A stretch of DNA of 64,000 nucleotides from Bryobacter sp964387685. GTDB taxonomy: Bacteria; Acidobacteriota; Terriglobia; Bryobacterales; Bryobacteraceae. The stretch's first letter is position 1, and the number at the start of each line of letters is the position of its first letter. Shown piece after piece: positions 32,277 through 41,222 of this stretch. The DNA lies in the NCBI GenBank assembly GCA_964387685.1, contig CAYLXK010000003.1:1-64000 (forward strand), given 5' to 3'. A program made the translations under genes and the position numbers. The notes under the pieces were generated by a model. That model searched no databases, was not told the origin of the DNA, and worked only from the letters and a program-made list of their open reading frames with translations.

Positions 32277-33096
32277 GATGGGGGATCAATCCTCGCTCGA
32301 AACCGAGATCGAGCAGCTTCTGCGCCGCCTTCGGCACTAGATCCCCGCAGTCCTCGGTGTAGTGATTCACATACATTCCGACGAATTTCTCGGCGAGAGG
32401 TTGCTCCATATCGCGGGCAAACTGCATGGCGTAATTCAGCGCTTCCTCCTGGTGGTCGAGGGCATGGCGAATGCTGTCGCGCATCAGGCGGCAGCACTCG
32501 GCCTTGATTTCGGGCGGTAGGCTGCGCAGTATGGCATTGGCGCCCAGCGGCAAGGGCAGCCCGTGGACTTTTTTCCACCACGCACCGAGATCGATGATCT
32601 TATGGAAGCCGCCGCGGCCATAAGTTAACTGGGCCTCATGGATCACCAGACCCGCGTCGGCGTTTTTCGAAGTGACCGCATCGAGAATCTGGTCAAAAGG
32701 AACAACGACCGCTTCGAAATCCGGCTCAAAGAGGCGCATCGAAAGATACGCCGTGGTCATTTTGCCGGGCACGGCGATGCGCTTCCCCTTTAGGTCTTCG
32801 GGGGCAAGGGGAGTCTGAGCCACGACCATTGGGCCGTAACCGTCGCCGACGCTCGAGCCCGAGGCCATCAACTGGTACTTATCATGCACGTAGGGGTAGG
32901 CATGGTAAGAGATAGCGGTAAGATCGTACTCACCATTCATGGCCTTGGCATTCAAAGTCTGGATATCGTCCAGTTTGTGAACGAAGTTGACGAGTTGGCT
33001 CCGCACCTTTTTCGTAGCCAAGGCATAGAACATGTAGGCGTCGTCGGAGTCTGGACTGTGCGCGCAAACGATGTCCCGAAGTAAATGCTCATCCAT
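32251..33096 (-). CDS. mqnD: 1,4-dihydroxy-6-naphthoate synthase, menaquinone (futalosine) pathway
   Basis: A 281-residue member of the MqnA/MqnD family, periplasmic-binding-protein fold enzymes; MqnD opens cyclic de-hypoxanthinyl futalosine to 1,4-dihydroxy-6-naphthoate. Visible blocks are CAHSPDSDDAYMFYAL near the start, YDLTAISYHAYPYV, and VIHEAQLTYG in the middle, all typical of MqnD (COG2107). Its presence implies that the organism makes menaquinone by the futalosine route, as many acidobacteria do. The other mqn genes are not in this window. Confidence 0.82.
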   Translation of the reverse strand: MDEHLLRDIVCAHSPDSDDAYMFYALATKKVRSQLVNFVHKLDDIQTLNAKAMNGEYDLTAISYHAYPYVHDKYQLMASGSSVGDGYGPMVVAQTPLAPEDLKGKRIAVPGKMTTAYLSMRLFEPDFEAVVVPFDQILDAVTSKNADAGLVIHEAQLTYGRGGFHKIIDLGAWWKKVHGLPLPLGANAILRSLPPEIKAECCRLMRDSIRHALDHQEEALNYAMQFARDMEQPLAEKFVGMYVNHYTEDCGDLVPKAAQKLLDLGFERGLIPHRVELEFVR

Positions 33097-33226
33097 ATTG
33101 TTTTGTGGGGCGAACCTCAGTTTAACAGAGCATTCAAACTACCCATTTCGCTCATTATTGTGACGGCTTCTTCAGGCGAAGTGAAATGGATTCTAAGGCG
33201 AGGCCGAGGAGAGTGGACTAGGGGGA

Positions 33227-33571
33227 CTAGCAGGCGGTAAGGGGACGAAGTTCGTGCTCGAGTTGTTCGAGGACTAGATTCAAACGCTGCAGGTTATCGT
33301 TGGCGTGGGAGAGGTCACCGGAACGGCCCTTGCGTTCCAACTCAAAGGCCTCTCGGACGACGTCTTCGGCCCCAAAGTTAGCCACCGCACCCTTCAGAGA
33401 GTGCGCCGCGCGCTCTAACGAACTGGAATCTCCAACCGCGAGGGCTCTTTCAATGGCTTTCAAGTTGTTCGGGTAATCGTCGAGGAAAATTTTAGCGAGT
33501 TCGGAGAGCAACTCGACGTCGTCTCCTACTCGCGCCAACGCGGATTCCCGGTCGAACAATTGTGCAGCCAT
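33227..33571 (-). CDS. Histidine phosphotransfer (Hpt) protein
   Basis: A 114-residue all-helical protein with the phosphoacceptor motif AAHSLKGAVANFGAE; the histidine of HSLKG is the phosphorylation site. It probably takes phosphate from the receiver domain of the hybrid kinase encoded just upstream on the same strand, 57 bases away. The frame is open to 33610, but MAAQLFDRESALARVG from ATG 33571 is the natural start. Nothing is visible in the 130-base gap to mqnD other than possible promoter sequence. Confidence 0.85.
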   Translation of the reverse strand: MAAQLFDRESALARVGDDVELLSELAKIFLDDYPNNLKAIERALAVGDSSSLERAAHSLKGAVANFGAEDVVREAFELERKGRSGDLSHANDNLQRLNLVLEQLEHELRPLTAC

Positions 33572-33628
33572 GATCGATCTCTCTGGGTATCTCATCGCCA
33601 GAATGACCATGCTTCTTTACAGAGTACC

Positions 33629-34747
33629 TTAGGTTCTATCGCTTTTCAGCAAATGCTGTACTGTCAGTACTAGAGTATTTGGTACAAAGGGCTTTTGCAA
33701 AAATATTTCAGATTTTTCACCAGGACTTAAATCGTATCCCGAAATGTAAAGGGTTTGCGCGGCCGGATGGGATTGGCGGACCAGGGATGCTAGCCGGCGG
33801 CCATCGCCGCCGGGCAGTTCGAGATCGGTAATCAAAAGATCGATGCAGACTTCGGAGCGAGCTAGTTGCAAGGCGACGCTTTCGGTGGCGGCCTCACGGA
33901 CCACATAGCCGCGCTGCTCGAGGACCCGGCGGATGAGGGTGCGAATACCGGCCTCATCTTCGACCAGCAAGATCACCGGCACCGCAATGGGGGAGGGGGG
34001 AGAGGATTGCAGGTTGGGCGTCGGCCAGTGCACGGTGAACTCCGAGCCTTGCCCTTCCACGCTCTTCAGTTCAATCGCAGCTCCCCAGGCTTCAACGGTG
34101 TTGCGGACCTGGGCGAGGCCGATGCCGCTTCCTCTGCCGGGAGCCTTGGTAGTGAAATACGGTTCAAAGATTTTCGATTGCAGGCTGGCCGGGACGCCGC
34201 CGCCAGTATCGTGCACTTCGAGGAACGAACGGTCGCCGGCCTGACGAGTGCGCACCACGATTCGGCCGCCAACCGGCATTGCATCGCGCGCGTTCACAAT
34301 GAGGTTGAGCAGGACCTGCTCCAGTTCGCCGGGGGCAGCGAGCAGAATGCAGAATTCCGCCTGGAGATCGTAGTCCAAGGCGACGGTTTCCCCTAGGAGC
34401 CGGGACATCATGGAACGCATACGGCGGAGCTCGGCGTGGACATCAAGGGGAAGGACCGTTTGGGGCTTTTTGCGGCTGAAAGCGAGGATTTGGCGGGAAA
34501 GGGCGGCGGCGCGTTCGGTGGCGCGCAGAATCTCGAGAGTGTTTTCCGTGGCAGCGGGCGAAAGGGAGCCATCCTCGAGCAAAAGCCGGGTATAACCCTC
34601 GATAACCATAAGGAGATTATTGAAGTCGTGGACAAGGTGGCCCGCCAGGCGGCCGAGGGTCTCCAGACGGCGGCGCTGCTCGTCGTCTTCGCCGCTAGGG
34701 TGTGCGTCGTTAACGAGCGGGTCGCCGGAGCCTTTCTCGGGAATCAT
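33629..34747 (-). CDS. Hybrid histidine kinase with C-terminal receiver domain
   Basis: A soluble two-component kinase of 372 residues from ATG 34747. The dimerisation and phosphoacceptor helix has GHLVHDFNNLLMVIEG (His40 in this numbering), an HWE/NtrB-like H box. The ATPase domain shows NLIVNARDAMP (N box), HDTGGGVP (G1), FTTKAPGRGSGIGLA (F and G2). A receiver domain follows with VILLVEDEAG, the acceptor Asp in LLITDLELPG and Lys in FLQKPF. There is no membrane segment or sensor domain, so the input comes from elsewhere. The frame is open to 34879; a TATGAT box 12 bases upstream supports 34747. Confidence 0.9.
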   Translation of the reverse strand: MIPEKGSGDPLVNDAHPSGEDDEQRRRLETLGRLAGHLVHDFNNLLMVIEGYTRLLLEDGSLSPAATENTLEILRATERAAALSRQILAFSRKKPQTVLPLDVHAELRRMRSMMSRLLGETVALDYDLQAEFCILLAAPGELEQVLLNLIVNARDAMPVGGRIVVRTRQAGDRSFLEVHDTGGGVPASLQSKIFEPYFTTKAPGRGSGIGLAQVRNTVEAWGAAIELKSVEGQGSEFTVHWPTPNLQSSPPSPIAVPVILLVEDEAGIRTLIRRVLEQRGYVVREAATESVALQLARSEVCIDLLITDLELPGGDGRRLASLVRQSHPAAQTLYISGYDLSPGEKSEIFLQKPFVPNTLVLTVQHLLKSDRT

Positions 34748-34822
34748 ACTTGCGATACAATCATAGCTTCGAGGAGGTGCATCTTCGCGGCCAACATCGC
34801 TCGCGATCTCATAGATGCCATT

Positions 34823-35668
34823 TTGCCTCTCGCCGCCCGGCTCAGCAGGGCGCCTAGGGGCGGACTCACGGCGGCGCATGATATAGCCACAAATGCCGCC
34901 GCGGGCGCACTTGCGTTTACGTTTCCCGACGTATGCCGCGTATGTGATGCCCGCTTATCTGGATTCCCTCGCCTTCCCATTTGTCCTTCCTGCAGTCTCC
35001 CCCCTCAACCCCTTAGCGCCGACAGTTTTTGCGTTCAGTGCCATGCTCCATTCTTTTCGGCTTCGGCTCTGGACGACCTCGGCCGGTGCCGGCTGTGCCG
35101 TGGCGGACTAACCGCGTTTGACGCGCTGTATTGCGCCGGCGCCTATGAGGGCCGGCTGCGTGAGTTGATTCATCTCTACAAATTTCACCCGATGCGGGAA
35201 CTGGACGGGATGCTAGGGCGATTCCTGCGGGCCGGCCTGCCGCCGGAAGCCGAGTTCGATTGTCTGGTTCCCACGCCGTTGCATTGGACCAAGCGCATCA
35301 CCCGGGGTTTCAATCAGTCCGCGTTGCTGGCCGCACAGATTGGACGAGCGACCGGGCTGCCCGTAGTGAACGCTCTGCGCAAGGTGAAGCGTACCCCGGC
35401 CCAGTCCAGCTTGCGGGGAACGCAGCGCCGCCTTAATGTCCGAGACGCTTTTTCCGTAGGCCGGCCCGAGTTGGTCCGGAACCAAAAAATCCTGCTGGTG
35501 GACGATGTACTCACCACCGGCGCCACCGCCAATGCCTGCGCCACCGCCCTAAAAGGCGCGGGCGCGAATTATGTTGCCGTCCTTGCTTTGGCCCGGGCCG
35601 ACCGCCGGGTGGGAGCAGGACCAGAAGCCGCCATCGCGGTACCGCAGTTTCCTGGATTGCCGAATTGA
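34823..35668 (+). CDS. ComF-family phosphoribosyltransferase-like protein
   Basis: About 281 residues. The N-terminal zinc-ribbon region has Cys pairs (CRVC, CPSC, CVQC, CRLCRGG), followed by the GRLRELIHLYKFHP block and a phosphoribosyl-pyrophosphate loop ILLVDDVLTTGATANAC near the C-terminus. ComF proteins take part in DNA uptake for transformation. No ATG is available in the right place; TTG 34823 is a tentative start. The gene diverges from the kinase gene and is followed by the HNH gene. Confidence 0.85.
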   Translation: MPLAARLSRAPRGGLTAAHDIATNAAAGALAFTFPDVCRVCDARLSGFPRLPICPSCSLPPQPLSADSFCVQCHAPFFSASALDDLGRCRLCRGGLTAFDALYCAGAYEGRLRELIHLYKFHPMRELDGMLGRFLRAGLPPEAEFDCLVPTPLHWTKRITRGFNQSALLAAQIGRATGLPVVNALRKVKRTPAQSSLRGTQRRLNVRDAFSVGRPELVRNQKILLVDDVLTTGATANACATALKGAGANYVAVLALARADRRVGAGPEAAIAVPQFPGLPN

Positions 35669-35697
35669 CAAGCGCCGAATTGACGAGGAATTTTTCG

Positions 35698-36294
35698 ATG
35701 ACCGAAAATCACCATACCGATCGCCCCTTGACCGACCGTTCGCAAACAGAACGAGCCCTGGGGGAGCGGCACGCGAAAGACCGGCTACATCGGCCCGTCC
35801 TGGTGCTGAACGCGAGCTTCGAGCCCATCAATGTCTGTGCCGCACGGCGGGCACTGGTTCTGATCCTGAAGGGGGTGGCGAGCGCCGAAGAACACTCTTC
35901 CCTTCACGTTCAGTCCTCGCGGCATAATCTGCGCCTGCCGAGCGTGATCCGGCTGCATGACTACCGCCGCATTCCCCATCAGACCAGGGCCTTGTCGCGC
36001 AAGAACATCCTGATGCGGGACCGCTACACCTGCCAATACTGTCAAAAGGTTTTGCCCGCCTCGGAGCTGACGCTGGATCACGTAATGCCGCGCAGCCGGG
36101 GCGGCGGCACGAGCTGGGAGAACCTGGTGGCTTGCTGTCATCCTTGCAACAATCGCAAAGGAAATCGCACGCCCGACGAGGCGAACTTCAAGCTGCAACG
36201 TCCGCCCAAGCCATTTAGCCTGCATACCTCACGGCACTTAATGCGCTTGCTGGCAAGAAGCGACGAGCAGTGGAGGAAGTACCTCTTTTACTAA
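35698..36294 (+). CDS. HNH endonuclease family protein
   Basis: A 198-residue protein. The HNH core is RDRYTCQYC near residue 115, LTLDHVMPRSRGGGTSWENLVACCHPCNNRKGNRTP, with two Cys pairs that bind zinc and the catalytic His of DHVMPRS. The N-terminal part (PVLVLNASFEPINVCAARRALVLIL) is the conserved front of a widespread stand-alone HNH group with no known phenotype. ATG 35698, with GAGGA about ten bases upstream, is chosen over the TTG at 35665 that overlaps comF. The stop lies in a tandem duplication. Confidence 0.88.
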   Translation: MTENHHTDRPLTDRSQTERALGERHAKDRLHRPVLVLNASFEPINVCAARRALVLILKGVASAEEHSSLHVQSSRHNLRLPSVIRLHDYRRIPHQTRALSRKNILMRDRYTCQYCQKVLPASELTLDHVMPRSRGGGTSWENLVACCHPCNNRKGNRTPDEANFKLQRPPKPFSLHTSRHLMRLLARSDEQWRKYLFY

Positions 36295-36324
36295 GAAGAA
36301 GCCGTTACTAAGAAGCAGCCGTTA
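36291..36324. repeat. Tandem 17-bp duplication at convergent gene ends
   Basis: CTAAGAAGAAGCCGTTA at 36291-36307 is followed directly by CTAAGAAGCAGCCGTTA at 36308-36324, one mismatch. The HNH stop is in the first copy and the infC stop is in the second, so the duplication changed the spacing of the two ends. Confidence 0.75.
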
Positions 36325-36933
36325 CTGAGCGGCAGCGGCGGGAGGAGGGGGCGGCGGCGGAGTCGTCGGCTTCTCCTTCTTAACCGGCTGTTGCTTGACC
36401 GGGCTAATAATGATGTGGGCGTTGCGCCCTTCCTGCTTGGGCAGGGCTTCCATCGTGCCAAATTCTTTAATGTCGTTGGCAAAACGAACCAGCAGTTTCT
36501 TGCCAAGATCCGAGTGGGCGATTTCACGTCCCCGGAACTGAACGACGGCCTTCACGCGATTGCCTTCCTGGAGGAATCGAATGGCGTGGTTCTTCTTGAA
36601 CTCATAGTCGTGGTCGTCGGTGTTGGGACGGAACTTCAGTTCCTTCACCTGAATGACGTGCTGCTTTTTGCGGGCGTCGTGGGTCTTCTTTTTTTGCTCG
36701 TATTGCCACTGGCCGTAGTCCATGGCTTTGGCGACCGGAGGCTCGGCGGTGGGGGAAACCAGGATCAGGTCCAGCCCCAATTCCTGGGCCTTGCGGATGG
36801 CGGCGGGCGTGGGCATCACCTCGACATAGCCGTCGGGGAACACTGCACGCACTTCTTTTACACGGATGGCTTCGTTAACATTTTCACGAATCTTCGGTAA
36901 GCGGCGGAAAGGTCCTCGGTTGTTCGGAAACAT
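36322..36933 (-). CDS. infC: Translation initiation factor IF-3
   Basis: Binds the 30S subunit and checks start-codon pairing. The 203-residue protein has the N-domain start (VNEAIRVKEVRAVFPDG, GLDLILVSPTAEPPVAKAMDYG) and the C-domain (KELKFRPNTDDHDYEFKKNHAIRFLQEGNRVKAVVQFRGREI). A Pro/Ala tail of about 25 residues extends the C-terminus. Unusually it is not followed by rpmI and rplT; the next gene on that side is convergent. No clear ribosome binding site precedes ATG 36933. Confidence 0.95.
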   Translation of the reverse strand: MFPNNRGPFRRLPKIRENVNEAIRVKEVRAVFPDGYVEVMPTPAAIRKAQELGLDLILVSPTAEPPVAKAMDYGQWQYEQKKKTHDARKKQHVIQVKELKFRPNTDDHDYEFKKNHAIRFLQEGNRVKAVVQFRGREIAHSDLGKKLLVRFANDIKEFGTMEALPKQEGRNAHIIISPVKQQPVKKEKPTTPPPPPPPAAAAQ

Positions 36934-37013
36934 GCGCTTAACGAAGTCGGCCGGAGAGGGCCGAGGGGCGGGGGCAGGCGAGGGCCTGCGGGAAGATAGA
37001 CTTCATCACTATA
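36934..37013 (-). promoter_or_regulatory. infC leader with two GC-rich hairpins and a -10 candidate
   Basis: Two perfect six-pair stems lie in the leader: TCGGCC/GGCCGA at 36947-36964 and GCAGGC/GCCTGC at 36974-36989. A -10-like TATAGT, read on the minus strand, is at 37013-37008. infC is autoregulated at translation in other bacteria, so a structured leader is plausible, but this arrangement is only inferred. Confidence 0.35.
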
Positions 37014-37201
37014 CACAGCTTAACAGAAGCTTCGTCCACATTAAATAGCCGAGTTCAGTACCAGGCCGCCTCTTTGGAACTGCGCTATCGGCAGTACCGG
37101 AGGAATAGGAAGGACTCACCATATACCAAAGTTGTGCTGGAAGAATACAATCAAGGCGTCGGTGAACGCAATCCTCTGACCGGCGCAAGGACACAGCGAG
37201 T

Positions 37202-40200
37202 ATGAGAGCCTTCTGGACCCGCGGATCTTGGTGGTGGTTAGCCGTGCCGGCGTTGATCGGGGGCGTTACGCTCGTGTGGTCTAATGCGACCCGTGCCCGG
37301 GCGGTGGACCAGGCCGAAATGCGCATGGCTGGCGTGGCGCGGCAATTCCAGGACGAAGCCAAAGCCGAAATGGAAAGACAGCTTCGATCTCTTGGAGAGC
37401 TGGCCCAGCGCGGCTATGGCGGGGGATGGGACCTGGAGGCGCACAAGGTCTTGGGCGAGAATCCCGGGCTGCTGGCCGTGGCCTGGGTCGGCAGGAACAG
37501 TAGTGCGGGCCAGGGCCCGGAAGCGGCTGGGCCGTTGGAGGAGACAGTCCGAACGGCGCAGCCTTCGATTTACCTGTCTACGCTGCAACGAATGCACGCG
37601 ATGATCCAAGTTGCGCGGGGACCCATGCTGGCGAAGATGGTCTCTGAGAACCGGGTGCAGGTAAGCGACGCCATTCCGCTCCCAAATCGCGGCAAGGCGT
37701 TCGCGGCCTACGCGCCGACGACGGCAAAAAATACCGTCAGCGGTGCGGTGATGGGCGTATTTCATCTGCAGATTTTGATGGATCGCGTATTTGAGAAAAG
37801 CATCCCGTCGGGCTACTCGATGCAGATTGTCGAGGGATATCAGACCTTATATGAAAGGGGCGAGACCAAGAACGACGCCTCCGATCTGGAAACCAAGGAC
37901 GACATTGAAGTCTTCGGTTCGAAGTGGCAAATGCGCCTCTGGCCGGATTTTCCTGTACGGCAAGCCGGCCGGCAGGAAGCCGAACGGATTCTGATAGGCG
38001 GCGGCGGATTAAGCGCTATTTTGTTCGGAATTGTTGCGTTGCGGGCCTGGAGACGTCCGCCCCACATGCCGCCGACGACGGTGCGGAAGGGCGACGTGGC
38101 GCCGTCGTTAAGCTTGCTTGCACCCGCGGCGTCTGAGGCTAGTCCGCCGCCAGAAGCGCGATATGAACTTTGGGAAATGGCGCTGGCCAACCTAGAGGAA
38201 GCCTTATTCGTTGCCGACCCGGTGCAGTCCGAAAACGGCGCGCGCGCCAGGATCCGGTACGTAAACGAGACTCTGGCGCGGCTGGCGGAAATGCGAGCCG
38301 AGGACTTAGTTGGGAAAGAATTGGGCGAGCTGGTGGAACGGGGCGCGCGGCAAGGGGCCGAGGCGCAGCTTAGAAAAGGAATGGCGACGGAAAAGTCCTT
38401 CCGGGTGCCGCTGCCCTTGCATCGGAAGGACAAGAACGCGTTAGAGGCCCAATTGCGGATGAAACCGATTTTTGGACCTCGCAACGAGGTGGCCCATTGG
38501 CTTGGCTACCTGAAGGCGACGGAAGAGCCGCGCAAAGAAAGCCTCTTCGCGCGCGGGTTTTTGGACCGGTGGCCTCTGGCCGCGGCCATCAGCGGGGAGA
38601 CGGGTATCCTGCTCGATTGGAACCCGGCGGCGGAACGGCTCACGGGCGTGCCCGCGTCCGCGCTTCTAGGCCGAGCGACGCCTTTTGTGACGATCGATGG
38701 GGAAGCGGCGCAGCCAGGCCTCCAATTGAGGGAGGTGGCGCTTGGCCCTCAGCCCAAGCGCAAACTGACGATTTGGACAGCGGAACTTGACGACCGTAGG
38801 CGACTGCACCTGCTGGCGGAACCGCCGGCGCAGGGCGAAGAAACGCCAAGCCAGGAAGCGCCTGGCGGCGATTGGATGGATAGGGTGGCGAAGGGCAAAG
38901 TGCCCCAGAGCCGAGAGGCGGAGTTTCGGGCTTTGGCCGAACATGCCTCGGAGATCCTGGCGATCCTGACTCCGGACACGACGGTGGAATACTCCAACGC
39001 CGCCGCCAAGCAATGGCTGGACCTGGAAACGGGCGGAAAGGTTCCCGAGGAATGGCCTTTGTCTGAGCTACGTCAGGCGGACACCGCGTTTGCAGCCCGC
39101 GGCGCCGATGGCACTGTGCGGGAAATGGAGGGTGTCCTGAACCTGGTCGACGGTTCCCAACTGATGGTTCTAAATGCGCGCCCCCGCGCGGCCTATGCCG
39201 AAAATCACACGGCGTCGCCGGAATGGTTTTTGAATGCGGTACAGGACGTGATTGTGACCTTCGATGACGAGCATCGCGTGATTTGGATGAACCGCGCGGC
39301 GGAGGATCTTTACGGGATCGGCGCCGGGCAAGCCAAAGGCAAATCGTTCGGCGAGTTGCTGCCTGAATGGCTACAGGTGCCGGGGCGGCCGTACATCCAG
39401 CAATCGCTGGACGAAAGCGGCTTCTGGAGGGGCGAGATTTCCAGCTACACGCCGTCGGGACGGGAGATCGTGCAGGACGCCTCCATCACCGCTACCTCCG
39501 ACGCTGCGGGCAGGCGAAACGGCGCCGTCGCCGTGTGCCGCGACGTAACAGAAAAGAAGAAAGCGGTAGAGACGTTTCAGGCGGGAGAGACCGCGCGCGC
39601 GCTCAACGCGATTGGAAATAGCGACGGCTTGTGGGATTGGAACCTGCGGACGGACGAAGTCTATTTTTCGCCTCGCTGGAAAGAAATGCTCGGATATAGC
39701 GAAAACGAGATTTGCGGGGACCTCGAAGAATGGCACAGGATGGTGCACGAAGCGGACCTGCCAAACCTAAAGCAGAAGATAGGCCAGCACCTGCGTGGAC
39801 AGTCCGAACACCTGGAGGCCGAGTACCGGATCCGCTCCAAGAGCGGCGAATACCGGTGGATGTTGACCCGGGCGATGGCGGCCCGCAACGCCGAGGGCCA
39901 GGCGTTAAGGCTAGTCGGTTTGCAGACCGATATTCACGAACAGAAGAACTCCGAAGAGCAACTGCTGTTTGAGGCCTTTCACGATTCGCTGACCGGATTG
40001 GCCAATCGCGCGCTATTTCTGGATCGCGTGAACGGAATGCTTTCGGCACGGCGGCCCGCCTTTACCGTGGCCTTCCTCGATCTGGCCGGCTTCGGCGCTA
40101 TCAATGCCGAACTGGGAGCGCGGGGCGGAGATCGCGCCCTGGCCGAAGCAGCCCGCCGAATCTCGGAGTGCATACCCAACGGGGGCTTCCTGGCGCGGCA

Positions 40201-41218
40201 TGGCAGCGACGAATTTGTCGCCATGTTGCCGGAGGACCGGACGGAGACCCAAAGGGAATTCACCGAGCATGTCGAATACCGCCTAGGCAAGCCCTACTTC
40301 TACGCCGGCAAGACCGTACGTTTCCGGGCCAATCTCGGCTTTGCCGCCTCAACATCGGCTTCTGAATCCGGCGAGACACTTTTGCAAGCCGCCAGCCGCG
40401 CAATGGCCGCCTCGAAAGCGGGCGTCGAGGCAGCCACTCTCAGCGCCTCGCCTTTGGGCGACGAATTGCGCCTTGGGCTGCAACGCGAAGAGTTCCGGGT
40501 CTTTTATCACCCCATCATCAAGCTCGACACGGGCGAGATCGCCGGCATCGAAGCCCTGGTCCGTTGGCAGCATCCGCAGCGAGGATTGTTGACGCCCGGC
40601 GACTTTCTAAGCGAGGCCGAGGAATCCGGCCAGATTCTCGAAATCGACCGCTGGGTCCTGCGTGAAGCCTGTGCCAAAGCCATTGCCATAAACGAGAAAT
40701 TCCGCCGCGTAGAGCCGCTGGTTTTGACGGTTAACCTTTCCCGCAATCATTTTGCACAGGCCGAATCGACGGCAAAGCTGACCGAGATTCTGGACCAGAG
40801 CGAGATCAGCCCTCGCCTCCTGCGGGTTGAAATGAAGGAACGGGCCCTCCACAACTCGGAAGGCGGCCCGGACTGGGCGGTTAACCTGGGCCGCCTGCGC
40901 GTGCAACTGAGTTTGGACGATTACTGCGAATCGGCCGAGACGCTTCGAAATTTCGACGAGCTGCCCGTGGATCGCGTGAAGTTGGACGCAAGCCTGGTGC
41001 GCGGCCTGTCGACGGGCCGCAACCGCGAGAAGGTGCGCGACATCATCGCCGAGGCCGAGATCCACAACATGCTGGTGGTGGCCGAAGGGGTGGAGACACT
41101 GGAACAAGTAGCCGTCCTGCGCGAATTGAAATGCCACTTGGCCCAAGGCTTCTACTTCACGCTACCCGCCTCGGCCGTGGACACCGAAAAGTTGCTGGCG
41201 CGCAGCCCGCGCTGGTAA
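37202..41218 (+). CDS. Large membrane sensor with PAS domains and GGDEF-EAL output
   Basis: 1,338 residues. An N-terminal helix (WWWLAVPALIGGVTLVW), an outer sensory region to about 260, a second helix (IGGGGLSAILFGIVALRAW), then several PAS-like segments (about 325-440, 450-540, 570-660, 670-785, 800-925), a GGDEF domain at about 930-1080 and an EAL domain to the end. The GGDEF site reads GSDEF (1001-1005). EAL is intact at 1117-1119, but loop 6 is DDYCESAETL (1239 on) in place of the usual DDFGTGYSSL. Cyclic-di-GMP synthesis or breakdown may therefore be weak or lost, and the protein may be a sensor of the nucleotide. A 268-base gap precedes it. Confidence 0.92.
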   Translation: MRAFWTRGSWWWLAVPALIGGVTLVWSNATRARAVDQAEMRMAGVARQFQDEAKAEMERQLRSLGELAQRGYGGGWDLEAHKVLGENPGLLAVAWVGRNSSAGQGPEAAGPLEETVRTAQPSIYLSTLQRMHAMIQVARGPMLAKMVSENRVQVSDAIPLPNRGKAFAAYAPTTAKNTVSGAVMGVFHLQILMDRVFEKSIPSGYSMQIVEGYQTLYERGETKNDASDLETKDDIEVFGSKWQMRLWPDFPVRQAGRQEAERILIGGGGLSAILFGIVALRAWRRPPHMPPTTVRKGDVAPSLSLLAPAASEASPPPEARYELWEMALANLEEALFVADPVQSENGARARIRYVNETLARLAEMRAEDLVGKELGELVERGARQGAEAQLRKGMATEKSFRVPLPLHRKDKNALEAQLRMKPIFGPRNEVAHWLGYLKATEEPRKESLFARGFLDRWPLAAAISGETGILLDWNPAAERLTGVPASALLGRATPFVTIDGEAAQPGLQLREVALGPQPKRKLTIWTAELDDRRRLHLLAEPPAQGEETPSQEAPGGDWMDRVAKGKVPQSREAEFRALAEHASEILAILTPDTTVEYSNAAAKQWLDLETGGKVPEEWPLSELRQADTAFAARGADGTVREMEGVLNLVDGSQLMVLNARPRAAYAENHTASPEWFLNAVQDVIVTFDDEHRVIWMNRAAEDLYGIGAGQAKGKSFGELLPEWLQVPGRPYIQQSLDESGFWRGEISSYTPSGREIVQDASITATSDAAGRRNGAVAVCRDVTEKKKAVETFQAGETARALNAIGNSDGLWDWNLRTDEVYFSPRWKEMLGYSENEICGDLEEWHRMVHEADLPNLKQKIGQHLRGQSEHLEAEYRIRSKSGEYRWMLTRAMAARNAEGQALRLVGLQTDIHEQKNSEEQLLFEAFHDSLTGLANRALFLDRVNGMLSARRPAFTVAFLDLAGFGAINAELGARGGDRALAEAARRISECIPNGGFLARHGSDEFVAMLPEDRTETQREFTEHVEYRLGKPYFYAGKTVRFRANLGFAASTSASESGETLLQAASRAMAASKAGVEAATLSASPLGDELRLGLQREEFRVFYHPIIKLDTGEIAGIEALVRWQHPQRGLLTPGDFLSEAEESGQILEIDRWVLREACAKAIAINEKFRRVEPLVLTVNLSRNHFAQAESTAKLTEILDQSEISPRLLRVEMKERALHNSEGGPDWAVNLGRLRVQLSLDDYCESAETLRNFDELPVDRVKLDASLVRGLSTGRNREKVRDIIAEAEIHNMLVVAEGVETLEQVAVLRELKCHLAQGFYFTLPASAVDTEKLLARSPRW

Positions 41219-41222
41219 CGGG

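Noticed and set aside
34436..34822. Upstream extension of the comF frame
   Set aside because: It lies over the hybrid kinase gene, which has a full set of kinase motifs; comF must start later.
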